Origin: Paroedura picta
Lineage: Eukaryota; Chordata; Lepidosauria; Squamata; Gekkonidae
Direction: 5' to 3'
Assembly: GCF_049243985.1 (NCBI RefSeq)
Contig: NC_135373.1
Coordinates: forward strand, 85,066,213-85,130,212
Length of the DNA stretch: 64,000 nt
Numbering within the stretch: the stretch's first letter is position 1; every line of letters starts with the position of its first letter. This document shows, piece after piece, positions 1-10,403 of this stretch. The notes beneath the pieces were generated by a model. The model worked only from the letters and a program-made list of their open reading frames with translations, did no database searches and was not told the origin of the DNA. The translations under genes were made by a program, and so were the position numbers.

Positions 1-285
1 TATGCCCTTGTGAATCAAATTCTCCTGACACTATTCAACATATTTTGCTGGATTGTCCCTTGTTTATTGGCCAGCGAAGGCATATTATACCTTTTATACC
101 AAAATGGAGAAACCATTCAAAAGACCTGATCTGCCACTTTTTATTGAGTGATAAGGATGCCGATGTCACTTTTATTATGGCTGAATTTCTGTCTTCACTT
201 TTTAAATTCAAACTGACTGGTATATCTTGACTATCTATGTTTATCTTGCTAATCTGCTTTATGCCAATAAAGGAATTGTGTGTGT
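1..285 (+). mobile_element. 3' end of a non-LTR retrotransposon (possibly Vingi/I-group)
   Basis: The plus-strand reading encodes the end of a LINE polyprotein with the terminal Cys-His signature: a CPCE-like pair, then IQHILLDCPLF, ending LTGIS at about 230. It is followed by a short 3' tail with an AATAAAGG motif near 268. Only the last part of the element lies in the window. Family assignment is from memory of similar lizard LINE tails and is tentative. Confidence 0.55.
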
Positions 286-552
286 GATATTGTTTCTGCC
301 CCCTGGCAGTGTTTCACCCAGAGGCAACATAGTTTTGCCACCCAATTTTACAAGGGACAGAAGCAACTGCAGGCACAAGTGCCATACTCATATCCTCGGT
401 GTTATCACTCCTCCCCATTTCTGAAAAGGAAAAGTGGTCCACAACCTAGCTCAACCAGTCCCCCGAACCCTCCAGAGAGCAGAAGCAGCAACCATCAGAA
501 TTCTGACTAATTTACAACAGACATAATAACCTTTTGGAAATTTAAGAGGGAG

Positions 553-1281
553 ATGGCTGGAGCAGCCAAAATTAAGAAAATAAATGAAAAGACAAAAAGG
601 GACATAGACATAGGGGATGATAAAGAGGAGGAAGATTTTGAAGAAGAGAGACCACCGGGTATGGCACAATTAATTAGATTACTGGAAAAACAAAGTGGGG
701 ATATAAAAGCCTCAATGAAAATTCTGCAAAATCAGCAATCCAAAGAAATTGTTAAAGAAATACAAGACTGTAAGTTGGAGTTTTCAGGAAGGATTGACGG
801 GCTGAAGGTGGCAGTAGAAGATAACACAAAAAAGCTAGAAGTTCAGGAAAAAGAGATTGAAAAATTACCGACTTGGAAGAAATCAGTAGAGGGCAAGTTG
901 GAGGTGCTAGAGATGGAGAATAGATCAAGAAATTTGAGTCTTAGAGGAATCAAAGAATCCTTTGGCAAGCAAAATTTGAGGCTGGAACTAACAAAAGAAC
1001 TGCAACAATATTTGCCAGAAGAGGAAGTCTCTTTGGACAAGATATATATAATTAATCATAAGGGCGAGAAATGGAAGGATCATCCAAGGGACATACTGAT
1101 TAGTTTTGATTGCAAAAAGACCAAAAATGCCTTTCAACTGAAAAATCGTACCAAGCCATTTACAATTGATAAACAAGAATTACAAATATTTCAGGACTTA
1201 ACAGCTGAAACTCTACACAAAAGAGCACAATACCATTTTCTAAGACAAATTCTAATAAGTAAAAGTATAAAATATTTCTAG
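553..1281 (+). pseudogene. L1 ORF1 (RNA-binding protein), prematurely ended
   Basis: The 242-residue frame starts MAGAAKIKK. It has a charged N-terminal stretch, a coiled-coil region (about residues 35-125, rich in E, K, I, L) and the L1 ORF1 signature MENRSRNLSLRGIKES, which marks the RRM start, followed by the C-terminal domain. The frame stops after KSIKYF, but the sequence downstream (1282 to about 1420, KIPFALEILLPLGRKAIQTL and on) still reads as ORF1 C-terminus, so this stop is a mutation in an originally longer protein. A 173-bp piece of this ORF (1100-1272) reappears at 5384-5556. Confidence 0.8.
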
Positions 1282-2162
1282 AAGATACCATTTGCACTGG
1301 AGATACTATTACCATTGGGCAGAAAAGCTATACAGACGCTCCAACAAGCACAAGAACTAGCAGTCCTCCTTAAACAAGAAAGAAAAACCTACAGCAAGCA
1401 CAACAATCACCAGTGTAATAAAAGTCAAAATCGCAACATGAGCCTTCAGGGGCAGTTGGTTAGAAACAGGAATTTTTCTTATACAAAATATGGAAACATT
1501 AAAAATCATATCAGTAAATGTTAATGGTCTGAACATACTTAATAAAAGACAAAAATATTTTAATCAACAAGTTAAGACCGGACATAATATGCTTACAAGA
1601 AAAGCATGTGAACAACAAACATAAGAAATTTTTAAAGCCAAAGAAATTAGGACAAGTGTTTGCTGCTTCAGCATGTGTAAAGAAAAGAGGTGTTGCAATA
1701 TACTTGGTAAATCCAAATATAAAAGGCAAAATTTTTTGCCAAGATCCAGAAGGACGTTTTTTATCTTTAAAGATCTCTCTTACAGATAGACAAAAGCTGA
1801 CTCTTGTAAACATATATGCCCCTACTGGTTCAAACTTCCCAAAAGTTGCATTAAAGAACTTCTAAGAACTCTCACTGGTGAATGTCTGGAGAGTGCGACA
1901 TCCAAAACAGCGTGAATATACATTTTTTCCCAACATATATTCTTCGTATTCAAGGCTAGATCAATGCTGGTCCTTCTCACAATTGCTTCCTAGAATAGCT
2001 AGAATTAACATCTTGCCCAACTTTTTTGCCGGCCATAATCCTTTATAGATGGAGAATAGGAAGAAGAAGATGGAAAATTATTAACTTCATCCTAGAGGAC
2101 TCAAGGATTCTGAAAAAATGCGAATTAGATCTGCAATAATTTTTCCAACTGAATGTACTCCA

Positions 2163-2407
2163 GAATCATAGAATAGAATCATAGAAATAGAGTTGGAAGG
2201 GGCCATATAGGCCATCTAGTTCAACCCCCTGCTCAACGCAGGATCAGCCCAAAGCATCCTAAAGCATCCAAGAAAAATGTGTATCCAACCTTTGCTTGAA
2301 GACTGCCAGTGAGGGGGAGCTCACCACCTCCTTAGGCAGCCTATTCTACTGCTGAACTACTCTGACTGTGAAAATTTTTTTCCTGATATCTAGCCAATAT
2401 CGTTGTA
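2163..2407 (-). mobile_element. CR1 LINE, 5'-truncated 3' end
   Basis: The minus strand carries the CR1 3' terminus: the region encoding the end of ORF2, then the GGACTAGATGGCC-like tail and ATGATTCT repeats (seen on plus as AGAATCATAGAATAGAATCAT). It matches the 3' end of the longer copy at 11213-12292 and is truncated near the sequence equivalent to 12045. It is inserted in L1 ORF2. Confidence 0.85.
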
Positions 2408-2423
2408 TCATTAGCAACAGTAT

Positions 2424-2757
2424 GGCCCATTATGCACAGCCGCCGAAACGGCGATTTCGGGTCACATGGAAAACGCGAAGGGGGAAGACGTGACGCACAC
2501 CGGTTATACACGGGGCGGGGCGCGACGGTGGCAAAACCCAGAGTAACCGATTATGCACGTGGTGATACGGGCGCCACTTCTGGTTGCGCCCCGGTCACCC
2601 GGAAGCTGTGCTTTCTTCCGCGTTTCGCTAACGCGGCTTTTTTGGTGGCAGGCACCAAAGCTGCGGCCGGTTGCAGCCGGCACCATGCGTTATCGGTGAT
2701 TTTAGTCGCTGCCATTCCACCCCGAATGTGCGTTATTCTCCCCGTGCATAATGGGTC
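2424..2757. mobile_element. GC-rich MITE with TTATGCAC TIR
   Basis: A 334-bp block far richer in G+C and CpG than its surroundings. It begins GGCCCATTATGCACAG and ends with the inverse CCGTGCATAATGGGTC. The flanks show a 3-bp target duplication, TAT at 2421-2423 and 2758-2760. TIR-like motifs recur inside (CGGTTATACACGG near 2500, CGATTATGCACG near 2547). It interrupts L1 ORF2, which resumes right after it (WDASKAF). No transposase is encoded. Three-bp duplications would suit a PIF/Harbinger-type transposase, which is an inference. Confidence 0.7.
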
Positions 2758-3435
2758 TATGGGATGCAAGTAAGGCTTTCATGAGAGGTATCTGATCACA
2801 TGCTAATGCCAAGAGGACAAAAAAGAAAAAGGAAGAATTAGATAAAATCATAGGAACTCTTAAAAAGCTAGAACAAGAATATCAGGTACGGCAAACAAGG
2901 AAGATAGCCAAACAGTTAAGATTGCTCAGACTACAGAGGGATAGCATCAAATCAGAAGATCTGAGGAAAAAACTGGTGTTCTTGAAACAAAAAGAATTTG
3001 AATGGGGAGACAAACCAGGCAGATGGCTGGCGCAACAGTTAAGAGCGAAAGTTCAGAAGCAATGTATAAATAAATTAAAAATTTATGGGAAAGAGCATGT
3101 GACTGAGTCAGAAATTCAGCAATGTCTTACTAAATTTCTGCAACAATTGTATCAGGAGGATGGAAATTTGATGGATAATGCAACATTTTGTAAAGATACA
3201 CCCATAAAACACTTTACAGAAAATCATAAAAACATATTGAATCAGAAGATAACAATGTAAGAAATAAATGAGGCAGTATCATCAACAAAACCTCAAAGGC
3301 ACCAGGACCAGATGGATTGTCATCAATATACTACAAGAAGCTTTCACATGTGATCTCGCCTGTATTATTACAATTGATGAATGAGGTTATCAAAAAACAA
3401 GAAGCTACCAGAATCCTGGAATCAAGCATCTATAT

Positions 3436-3571
3436 CAGGGGTAGTCAAACTGCGGCCCTCCAGATGTCCATGGACTACAATTCCCAGAAGCCCCTTCCAG
3501 CAAATGCTGGCAGGGGCTCCTGGGAATTGGAGTCCATGGACATCTGGAGGGCCGCAGTTTGACTGCCCCTG
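3436..3571. mobile_element. hAT-type foldback MITE (CAGGGG...CCCCTG)
   Basis: The element is 136 bp and almost entirely inverted repeat: CAGGGGTAGTCAAACTGCGG at the left and its complement at the right, with GGACTACAATTCCCA next to the centre. It has an exact 8-bp target duplication, ATCTATAT, at 3428-3435 and 3572-3579. It sits in the L1 ORF2 RT region. Eight-bp duplications and CAG...CTG ends are typical of hAT elements. Confidence 0.9.
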
Positions 3572-4489
3572 ATCTATATCATTAATTTTTAAAGAAAAAA
3601 GAGATTGACTATCGCTACACTCATATAGACCTATTTCCCTGCTAAATATTGATTATTCACCACAACAGCAAGCAAGGTTCACATGTCTAAACTATAAGGA
3701 TATCCTAACTAATACAAGAAAACTTAAAGAACTGTCAACTATAAACCAAGAAGGAATTCCAATAAAGTGGATGGAATATAACCAACTAAAATCTAGATTG
3801 AAAGCAGACTTCAAAACACAATAAAGTACAAAGAGGGCATTTACAGAGTTCGAGGAATTGATCATACAGCAAAAGTCTCACTTACAATGTCATATTTATA
3901 AAATATTATTGAAATACGAAACAGAAATAGTAACAGTAAAAAACTGCATGGTTAAATGGATGAGGAACTCAGAAAACATGGTACCGGTAGATACATGGGA
4001 AGAGATGTGGAAAAAGGTGAATAAACTTACGAGAAATCAAGCCATCAGAGAGAATTGATACAAAATGATCTATCACTGGTATATAACACCAAAGTTAATA
4101 GCAAGAATGTTTAAAGGAAGCAGCAACAGATGCTGGAAATGTGAAGAGAAAGTAGGATCCTTTTTCCACATGTGGTGGAGGTGTCCCACGGTGCATAAGC
4201 TCTGGTCTAGGATTCATATGGAATTAGAAAAAATGTTAAACTTAGATTTTGCTATGAAACCAGAGCATTTATTATTACCTTTCTTCCCAGATAACATTCC
4301 GAAAAAAATGGAATCCTAGTTCTTTTATGCCACGGCGGCGGCCTGACTAGTAATAGCCAAAAGATGGAAACAAAAGGAGATCCCCACAATTGAAATGTGG
4401 TTGGAAAAACTAACAGAGATGGCCAGAATGGATAGGTTAATCCTGTTAGTAAATAATCAGGAAGAAAAAAAATTCAAGAACAGTGGCCT

Positions 4490-5845
4490 ACAGTTAAGGG
4501 GTTTCCACTCAAGATTCTTTCTTGATAAGGATGGAGCATGTAGACCTCTTCTTGATTGGAGAGAATTAAACAAATGCTTTAAAATTTCAAAGTTTAGAAT
4601 GGTATGTCGTCTGTCACTGAGTTTCTTTCCCCGTTGAAATCATAGACCTTAAGGATGCATATTTTCATATGGCCTTTTACTCCTCACACAGAAAATACCT
4701 CCAGTTCTAACAAAGTTTGGCATTCCAATACACTGCTCCATTGTTTGACTTTATTACAGCACCCAAAGTCTTTACCAAATGTATATCTGTGTTGGTGACT
4801 CACCTTTGCACTAAGGATTATACTTTCTTCCCTTCCTTTGATGATTGGCTCATTGTGGCGTCCACTCTAGGCGTTCTGGGTGAAAATGTTGAACTGGTTC
4901 TCTTTACTTGTTCTCATCTCATTTGGAGCCTTCTCAGCAGGTCCAGTCTCTATGGACTCTGTTTAGATGAGAGACTTCTTGCCTTCAGACACAGGCAAGA
5001 ACCTTAGAGCAATGGTACAAGTCTTTTGAGAAAAAGGTGGCAGTTTGTTAGCTCTATTAATGGTTAGCCCCAATGCTGTTATTCCTTTTGCCAGACTTCA
5101 TATTAGAGGGTTGCAGTTTTGTCTTCTAAGGAAATATGACCCTGCCAGACACACTCCTGGATGCTGCTTTTCTGTGTCCAGAATAGTACTAAAGTCACTC
5201 AGATGATTGTTTGAGGAGGTCAACCTGTTTACTAGATTCCTGTTTGGGTTCTGGTTCCCATGTCCATGGACACCTCTGTGTCAGGTTGGAGTTCACAGTG
5301 ACAGGGTTTTTTTGTACAAGAACAGTGGTCTTATATTAGCAGAAACCTCCATATTATTATCCTAGATCTACGTGCAGTTGGATTTAGTTTTGATTGCAAA
5401 AAGACCAAAAATGCCTTTCAACTGAAAAATCGTACCAAGCCATTTACAATTGATAAACAAGAATTACAAATATTTCAGGACTTAACAGCTGAAACTCTAC
5501 ACAAAAGAGCACAATACCATTTTCTAAGACAAATTCGAATAAGTAAAAGTATAAAAGGCTACCAGGCTAAGAGCATTGGGGCAATTCCTAGAGATATTTA
5601 CATAGCAGGGACCCTAAACTTGGAGGCAGACAACCTGAGCAGGATGTACCAGACCAACCACAAGTGGTCCATCCACTGCAAGTACCTCAGCACAGGCTAC
5701 AAAGCTAGGTCTATTCCCAGTTGGATTTTTCCTCACAGCGAGTCAAAGAAGGCCCTGGAATTTTGCTCGCTGATGGGGAGTGTCCTAGCATTGTTGGGAG
5801 ATGCATTTCAGATTCATTGGTCAGGGGCAATGTTCTACACAGAAA
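4490..5845 (+). mobile_element. DIRS-like (tyrosine-recombinase) retroelement fossil
   Basis: Translated pieces resemble a DIRS-type reverse transcriptase: KDGACRPLLDWRELNK near 4530, DLKDAYFH near 4650, and an APKVFTKC...DDWL region near 4750-4850. A later piece (ADNLSR near 5625) resembles the end of the RNase H region. The element is a broken, old partial copy. An L1 ORF1 fragment lies inside it at 5384-5556, and a CR1 copy follows directly. Confidence 0.6.
5384..5556 (+). repeat. Near-exact duplicate of part of L1 ORF1
   Basis: These 173 bp match 1100-1272 of the L1 copy with one difference by eye (T to G in the AATTCT/AATTCG segment). It is an internal ORF1 segment with no L1 3' end, no poly-A and no obvious target duplication, so it does not look like a normal L1 insertion. 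It lies inside the DIRS-like fossil. Confidence 0.9.
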
Positions 5846-6592
5846 AGCTGGTGGCTTGACATCTGTAGCTAGCAAAATTTTGGAACGAATAATGAAACAC
5901 TCGGTCCTTGAGCAGCTGGAACTGAGAGCTGTGATTTCTAAGACTCAGCATGGGTTTCGCAAGACCAAGTCATGTCAGACCAACCTTATCTCTTTTTTCG
6001 AGAAAGTGACAACCTTGCTGGGTCAGGGGAATGCCGTGGACATAGTTTATCTGGATTTCAGTAAAACTTTTGATAAGGTTCCACATGATATTCTTGTTGA
6101 CAAGTTGGTAAAATGTGGTATGGATCCTAATTCGATCAGGTAGATCAATAACTAGTTGAGATATTGTATCCAGAGGGTACTTGTTAATGGTTCAGCATCT
6201 TCTTGGAAAACAGTGACAAGTGCAGTACCCTAAGGATCTGTCCTGGGGCCTGTGTTGTTCAACATATTTATAAATGATTTGGATGAGGGATTAGAGGGAA
6301 TACTTATTAAATTTGCAGACGATACTAAACTGGGAGGAGTAGCAAACACAACAGAAGACAGAATCAGAAGACAGGATGATCTTGATAGGCTCGAGAAGTA
6401 GGCTAAACTGAATAAAATTAAGTTCAATAGGGACAAATGTAAAGTTCTGCATTTAGGTAGGAAAAACCAAATACACCAATATAGGATGGGGGAGACTTGT
6501 CTTGGCAGTAGCATGTGTGAAAGGGATCTAGGAGTCTTAGTAGACCATACGTTGAACATGAGTCAGCGGTGTGACTCAGTGGCTAAAAATAC
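5846..6592 (+). mobile_element. CR1 LINE fragment A (reverse transcriptase)
   Basis: Encodes CR1 RT from the SVASKILERIM segment through QHGFRKTKSCQTNL, YLDFSKTFDKVPH, the [10 protein letters not shown] block and the catalytic FADDTKLGG, to MSQRCDSVAK. The reading frame is broken between the two halves (near 6140-6240). It ends abruptly inside the RT C-terminal region. It overlaps in content with fragment B (7735-9235), so the two are separate insertions. Confidence 0.85.
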
Positions 6593-7105
6593 CTATTAAA
6601 ATCAGTCAGACCAGCTTTTAGCCATAATGTACTTTCAGTGCTGTATCAGTAGTGCTTCTTAATTCTAGGGCAGTGTATTTGTTTGGAAGGTGAACCCAAC
6701 CGCCGCCTTATTGTTGGTATTTGTATTGTTGATGTTCATTGGCTCCAACCAAATTCCTGGCAGAAGAGTTTTACATACTCTGTGGAACTCAATGAACAAC
6801 AATGACAGGTAAGTATAGCTCTCTCTTCAGTAAATCCACAGATAAGTCAAAGAATGTATCCATAAGGACTATCAATTCAGGGGCCTGTTATTCATTGCCT
6901 GATTAAATTGTGAAAATGGGAAGGGATCTTTGTTTATTTCACCAAAAAGATGCATTATGTGATTGAATTGTTTTGGATGATGGAATTCACATGAAATTGT
7001 CTCAGGTTCCTTGATACACTTTTCCTAAGAATAAAAACTGATTGTGTGTAAATCATGCGTGTATGTGCGTAAAGATCTTCACTTTTCATAATTTATTTTT
7101 TTCAG
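6593..7105. other. Intron sequence of CAP gene 1, no gene seen
   Basis: No coding exon is recognised. The stretch from 6640 to 6830 looks like an unclassified retroelement remnant: it contains an ACAGGTAAGT motif (6805-6814) that also occurs at 13611-13620. The last bases form the polypyrimidine tract and acceptor (TTTTTTCAG) of the exon at 7106. Confidence 0.5.
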
Positions 7106-7375
7106 GAAATCCTGAACGTGACAAAGTCAAACGTATGTATTATAATTATTTTTCTTTAGTTTAAATATTTTGTTACAAAATGAATATATAGTAAAAGTTC
7201 TGTTACATTCTTTCAAATAGGCTATACACGATGGTATCCAGCTTTTGAACACCGGATTGTATGTGATGAATCCTGTATTGCTGTAGCAATTTTAAGACCA
7301 TTATTAATGTTTCTAGCATTTGGAGCTGTATACTATTTACAACGACGTTATACAGATTTAAAAATGGAAGAATAA
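7106..7375 (+). CDS. GLIPR1-like CAP gene 1, last two coding exons
   Basis: Two exons of a GLIPR1-family gene: 7106-7132 (27 nt, NPERDKVK) and 7221-7375 (RYTRWYPAFEHRIVCDESC, a hydrophobic segment, then the end KMEE and TAA). Splice sites are canonical (TTCAG before, GTATGT after, AAATAG before the last exon) and the phases match genes 2 and 3. The product end holds the short Cys-containing loop and one membrane-spanning segment (about AVAILRPLLMFLAFGAVYYL), as in GLIPR1. Exons 1-4, which carry the signal peptide and CAP domain, are not seen in 1-7105, so they lie upstream or have been lost. The last exon is closest to that of gene 2 (both 155 nt, sharing RYTRW, RIVCD and RPLLMFL), which points to a tandem duplication. 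The ends are intact, but expression cannot be judged. Confidence 0.8.
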
Positions 7376-7683
7376 TATATTGAATGTGTATATAACACAA
7401 AGCATTCCCTTTAATATCTATAGTTGCTGAATATCAGGTTTACAATGTTAATTTTAATTGGGGTTTTTTTGTCTGGGGTTTTTATTGTGTAATCCACCAC
7501 AAGTTGGCTTGCCGCGAGTGGTGGGAAACAAGTCTAATAAATAGTAATAATAATAGATAATAGAACTAAATACAATCATTTTTCTATTTTTAAAATATGG
7601 TTTGTTTCTTTGTTTAGAATATTTTGAATTATATAAAATTTTCCAGAATTCCACAGTGATGTGAATTATTTTTGAATCTGAAA

Positions 7684-7689
7684 AATAAA
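7684..7689 (+). promoter_or_regulatory. Candidate polyadenylation signal of CAP gene 1
   Basis: AATAAA lies about 310 bp after the stop codon, in AT-rich sequence just before CR1 fragment B begins. No better signal lies between it and the stop. Confidence 0.45.
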
Positions 7690-8493
7690 TGCTATGGTAT
7701 ATCTATATGTATTGTCATGTATTCTGTCTGGTTTGTCATCTTCTTGGAGAGGAGTAAAGAGTGGAGTGCCTCAGGGATCTATCCTGGGCCCTGTGTTGTT
7801 CAACATATTTATAAATGATTTGGATGAAGGAATAGAGGGAGTACTTTTTAAATTTGCTGATGACGCTAAACTGGGAGGTGTAGCGAACACACCAGAAGAT
7901 GGATTCAGAATACAGGATGACTTTGACAGGCTGGAAAACTGGACTAAAATGAATTTCAATAGCAGTAAATGCAGCGTTCTTCATTTAGGTAAGAAAAATC
8001 ATATGCATCACTATAGGATAGGTGAGATTTGCCTTGTTAGTAGTATGTTTGAAAAGGATCTGAGGGTCTTAGTAAACGAGACACTGAAAATAAGTCAGCA
8101 GTGTGACTCAGTAGCTAAAAAGGCAAACAGGATTCTGGGCTGTATTAAAAGAATTATGGTGTCCAGATCACATGAGGTTATGTTACTGCTTTACTCTGCC
8201 TTGATAAGACCTCACTTGGAGTACTGTGTTCAGTTTTGGGCACCACAACTGAAGAAATATGTACAGAAACTGGAGTGTGTCCAGAGGAAGGCAACAAAAA
8301 TGGTGAGGGGTTTGAAGACCAAGTTGTATGAGGAAAGGTTGAAGGAGTTTGGTCTATTTAGCCTGGAGAGAAGGCGACTAAGAGTGATATGATAACTATC
8401 TTCAAATACTTGAAGGGCTGTCATATAGAAGATGGATCAGGGTTGTTTTCTGTTGTCCTAGAGGGTTGGACCAGAACCAGTGGGTTTAAATTA

Positions 8494-9000
8494 CCGTATT
8501 TGCTGGCGTATAAGACGACTGGGCGTATAAGACGACCCCCCAACATTTCCACTCAAAATATAGAGTTTGTTACATTACATTACAGTACTATGGGCCACTA
8601 TGGGCAGCTATGTCTATCCCAACTGAAGTGCAACCAGCGTATAGGACGACCCCCCCCCCCCCCACTTGGAGGCATGTTTTTCAGGGGGGAAAAGTAGAAG
8701 AAGAAGAAGAAGAGTTGGTTCTTATATGCCGCTTTTCACTACCCGAAGGAGGCTCAAAGCGGCTTACAGTCGCCTTCCCATTCCTCTCCCCACAACAGAC
8801 ACCCTGTGGGGTGGGTGAGGCTGAGAGAGCGCTGATATCACTGCCCGGTCAGAACAATTTTATCAGCGCCGTGGTGAGCCCAAGGTCACCCAGCTGGTTG
8901 CATGCGGGGGAGCGCAGAATCGAACTCGGCATGCCAGATTAGAAGTTCGCACTCCTAACCAGTACACCAAACTGGTAGTCTTATATGCCAGCAAATACTG
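8494..9000. mobile_element. Tc1/mariner-like MITE, copy 1 (interrupted)
   Basis: Ends are CCGTATTTGCTGGCGTATAA at the left and the inverse TTATATGCCAGCAAATACTG at the right, flanked by TA on both sides (8492-8493, 9001-9002). Internal sequence with repeated TATAAGACGACC matches copy 2 at 18307-18525. A SINE (8698-8975) splits it near its right end. The element interrupts CR1 fragment B. Confidence 0.8.
8698..8975 (-). mobile_element. tRNA-derived SINE with (TTC)n tail, full length
   Basis: Read on minus it starts CCAGTTTGGTGTAGTGGTTA (an A-box-like tRNA head). It continues with TCTAATCTGG, GGTTCGATTC-like B-box sequence, AGCTGGGTGACCTTGGGCT, the central GTGTCTGTTGTGGGGAGAGG and AAGCCGCTTTGAGCCTCC, and ends in (TTC)n. 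Comparison with copy 2 of the host MITE shows the empty site and a very short target duplication (TAG). Confidence 0.85.
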
Positions 9001-9489
9001 TAATTCAAAAGAATTTTCAGCTAAACATCCAGAAGTTCCTGACAGAACGGTTCCTCAATGGAACAGATTTTCTCAAGAAGCAGTAGGTTCTCCTTTGGAA
9101 GTTTTTAAGCAGAGACTAGACATCTGACAGGAATTCTGATATTATGAACTTAGGTAGATGGTGAGTGGGTGGGCAGGAAGGGATGTGCCAGTGTTTGTTT
9201 CTTGTGGCTCTTCCTTGCCAGGAAATAGGATATTAAAATTAACACTAATGATTTGGTAGGGTTTACAAGTTACAACTAAAAATGTTTTATGATAATCAGA
9301 TATTGGGTTCAAACTTCCACTTATATTTATTTCTAATTTTGTTATATTTTATCATATGTTAAGGTACTAACCATTATTTGAACACTGTAGTTTTCAATTT
9401 TGTTATTGTATTTATTATTAATTTATAACCCGCTATTTCCACAAGTGGCTCATGGCTGGTAGCAATATAAAACCCCATAAAAGATGTCA

Positions 9490-9765
9490 CAAGATGTCAT
9501 AGTCCCATTGTATACGGCAGTGGTCCCCAACCCCCGGTCCGGGGACCAGTGCCGGTTCGTGGATGAGTTGGTACCGGTCCGCTACTCCTCCTCGTCCTCC
9601 TTCCTGGCTGCTATTTCGGGGGCTGCCCTGCCACTCTGCCGCCGGCTTACCTTTGGTGCTCTCTGTTGGCCACCATGGCTGGGGCTCCCCCTTGGCATGG
9701 CATTGCGCAGCTGCTGCTGGCAGAGCCCCCCAGCAGACGGCGGGAAAGCAAGTGGAGCAGGGGCC
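9490..9765 (+). mobile_element. CR1 sliver plus truncated hAT MITE (CAGTGGTCCCCAACC)
   Basis: 9490-9517 is exactly the CR1 sequence found at 11716-11743. A hAT-type element begins at 9518 with CAGTGGTCCCCAACCCCCGG. It shares GGTACCGGTCCG, the CTCCTCCTCGTCC stretch and GCAGCTGCTGCTGGCAG with the complete copy at 59514-59866. The right end is missing; sequence changes after about 9765 to an unclassified repeat piece (9780-9890, SELYRS-like non-coding text shared with 14990-15070). Confidence 0.7.
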
Positions 9766-10403
9766 CTAGATCTTAAATGACCTAGCCTCAACTATAGACT
9801 TGCTGGAAGAGCTCCGATTTACAGGTCCTGAGGAACTGTGATATTTCTGACAGCCTTCAGTTCTCCTAGGAACTCATTCCACCAGGACTTTGTTAGATTT
9901 TCTGTATCTTTATGCAGAATATAAGATTTTTCTTTCCTCTCATTTTTTTTTTAAAAGCTCGCCATGTGCAGCACTAAGGTGGTCCAGGCTGATGATAATG
10001 ATGGTCCAGCCTGTGTCTCCTCTGTCTTGGAGAAACACATAATGTGGGTGCTTTTGCTTCTTGTAAGCAGTTTACATCCAAGGCATACAATGAGAGGCTT
10101 CCTTTTTAAACAGCTCTGTGGTGACTTTATAGATCCCAATAACACCTTCTAAGCACCAGTCCCATCTAGAAAAAAGGGTTTGTATACCTTTGTTGTCTCA
10201 GATCCTTCAGCTTTGTTGATCCTTACACAGGGCAGCATAGGTTTCAAGGAGCTTTTCAGAGCTGCCTCTCAAGTCTGAGCATAGATTTAAAGACTGTTCT
10301 CAGCCACCAGCTTCTCTCTCCATGTCCACCTGATGGGGTATTGCTTGGATACTCATGACAAAAGACTACCTTCTCCTTGTATTTCCTCTCCCTGTTACCC
10401 ATA

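Larger units (their letters stand above)
300..4490 (+). mobile_element. Degraded L1 LINE with nested insertions
   Basis: Both L1 ORFs are recognisable. ORF1 lies at 553-1281. ORF2 begins near 1491 with the endonuclease start (ISVNVNGLN). It continues through the endonuclease motif VNIYAPTG near 1805, the ORF2 linker and RT start (2780-3660, including SYRPISLLN), and the C-terminal CWKC...HMWWRCP zinc-knuckle region at 4120-4200. It ends near EMWLEKLTEMARMDRL at about 4440. Most of the RT palm between SYRPISLLN and the C-terminal region is deleted, and the remaining reading frame is broken in several places. A CR1 tail (2163-2407), a GC-rich MITE (2424-2757) and a hAT MITE (3436-3571) are inserted in ORF2. 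The copy cannot be active. Confidence 0.85.
7735..9235 (+). mobile_element. CR1 LINE fragment B, with nested insertions
   Basis: It starts at SSWRGVKSGVPQGS and reads through [27 protein letters not shown], the RPHLEYCVQFWAP block and SLERRRLR, giving an open stretch to 8392. It then changes frame (ITIFKYLKGC). It is split at 8494-9000 by a mariner-like MITE that itself holds a SINE. It resumes with IQKNFQ...-type sequence and the LEVFKQRLD segment near 9100. The terminal ATGATTCT tail is missing. Confidence 0.85.

Noticed and set aside
2432-2773. 113-codon ORF at 2432-2773
   Set aside because: It spans the GC-rich MITE from end to end, including its TIR, and has no protein-like pattern.
8960-8975. 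tRNA genes at the many GGTGTAGTGGTTA motifs
   Set aside because: These are SINE heads with degraded cloverleafs and SINE bodies attached, not tRNA genes.
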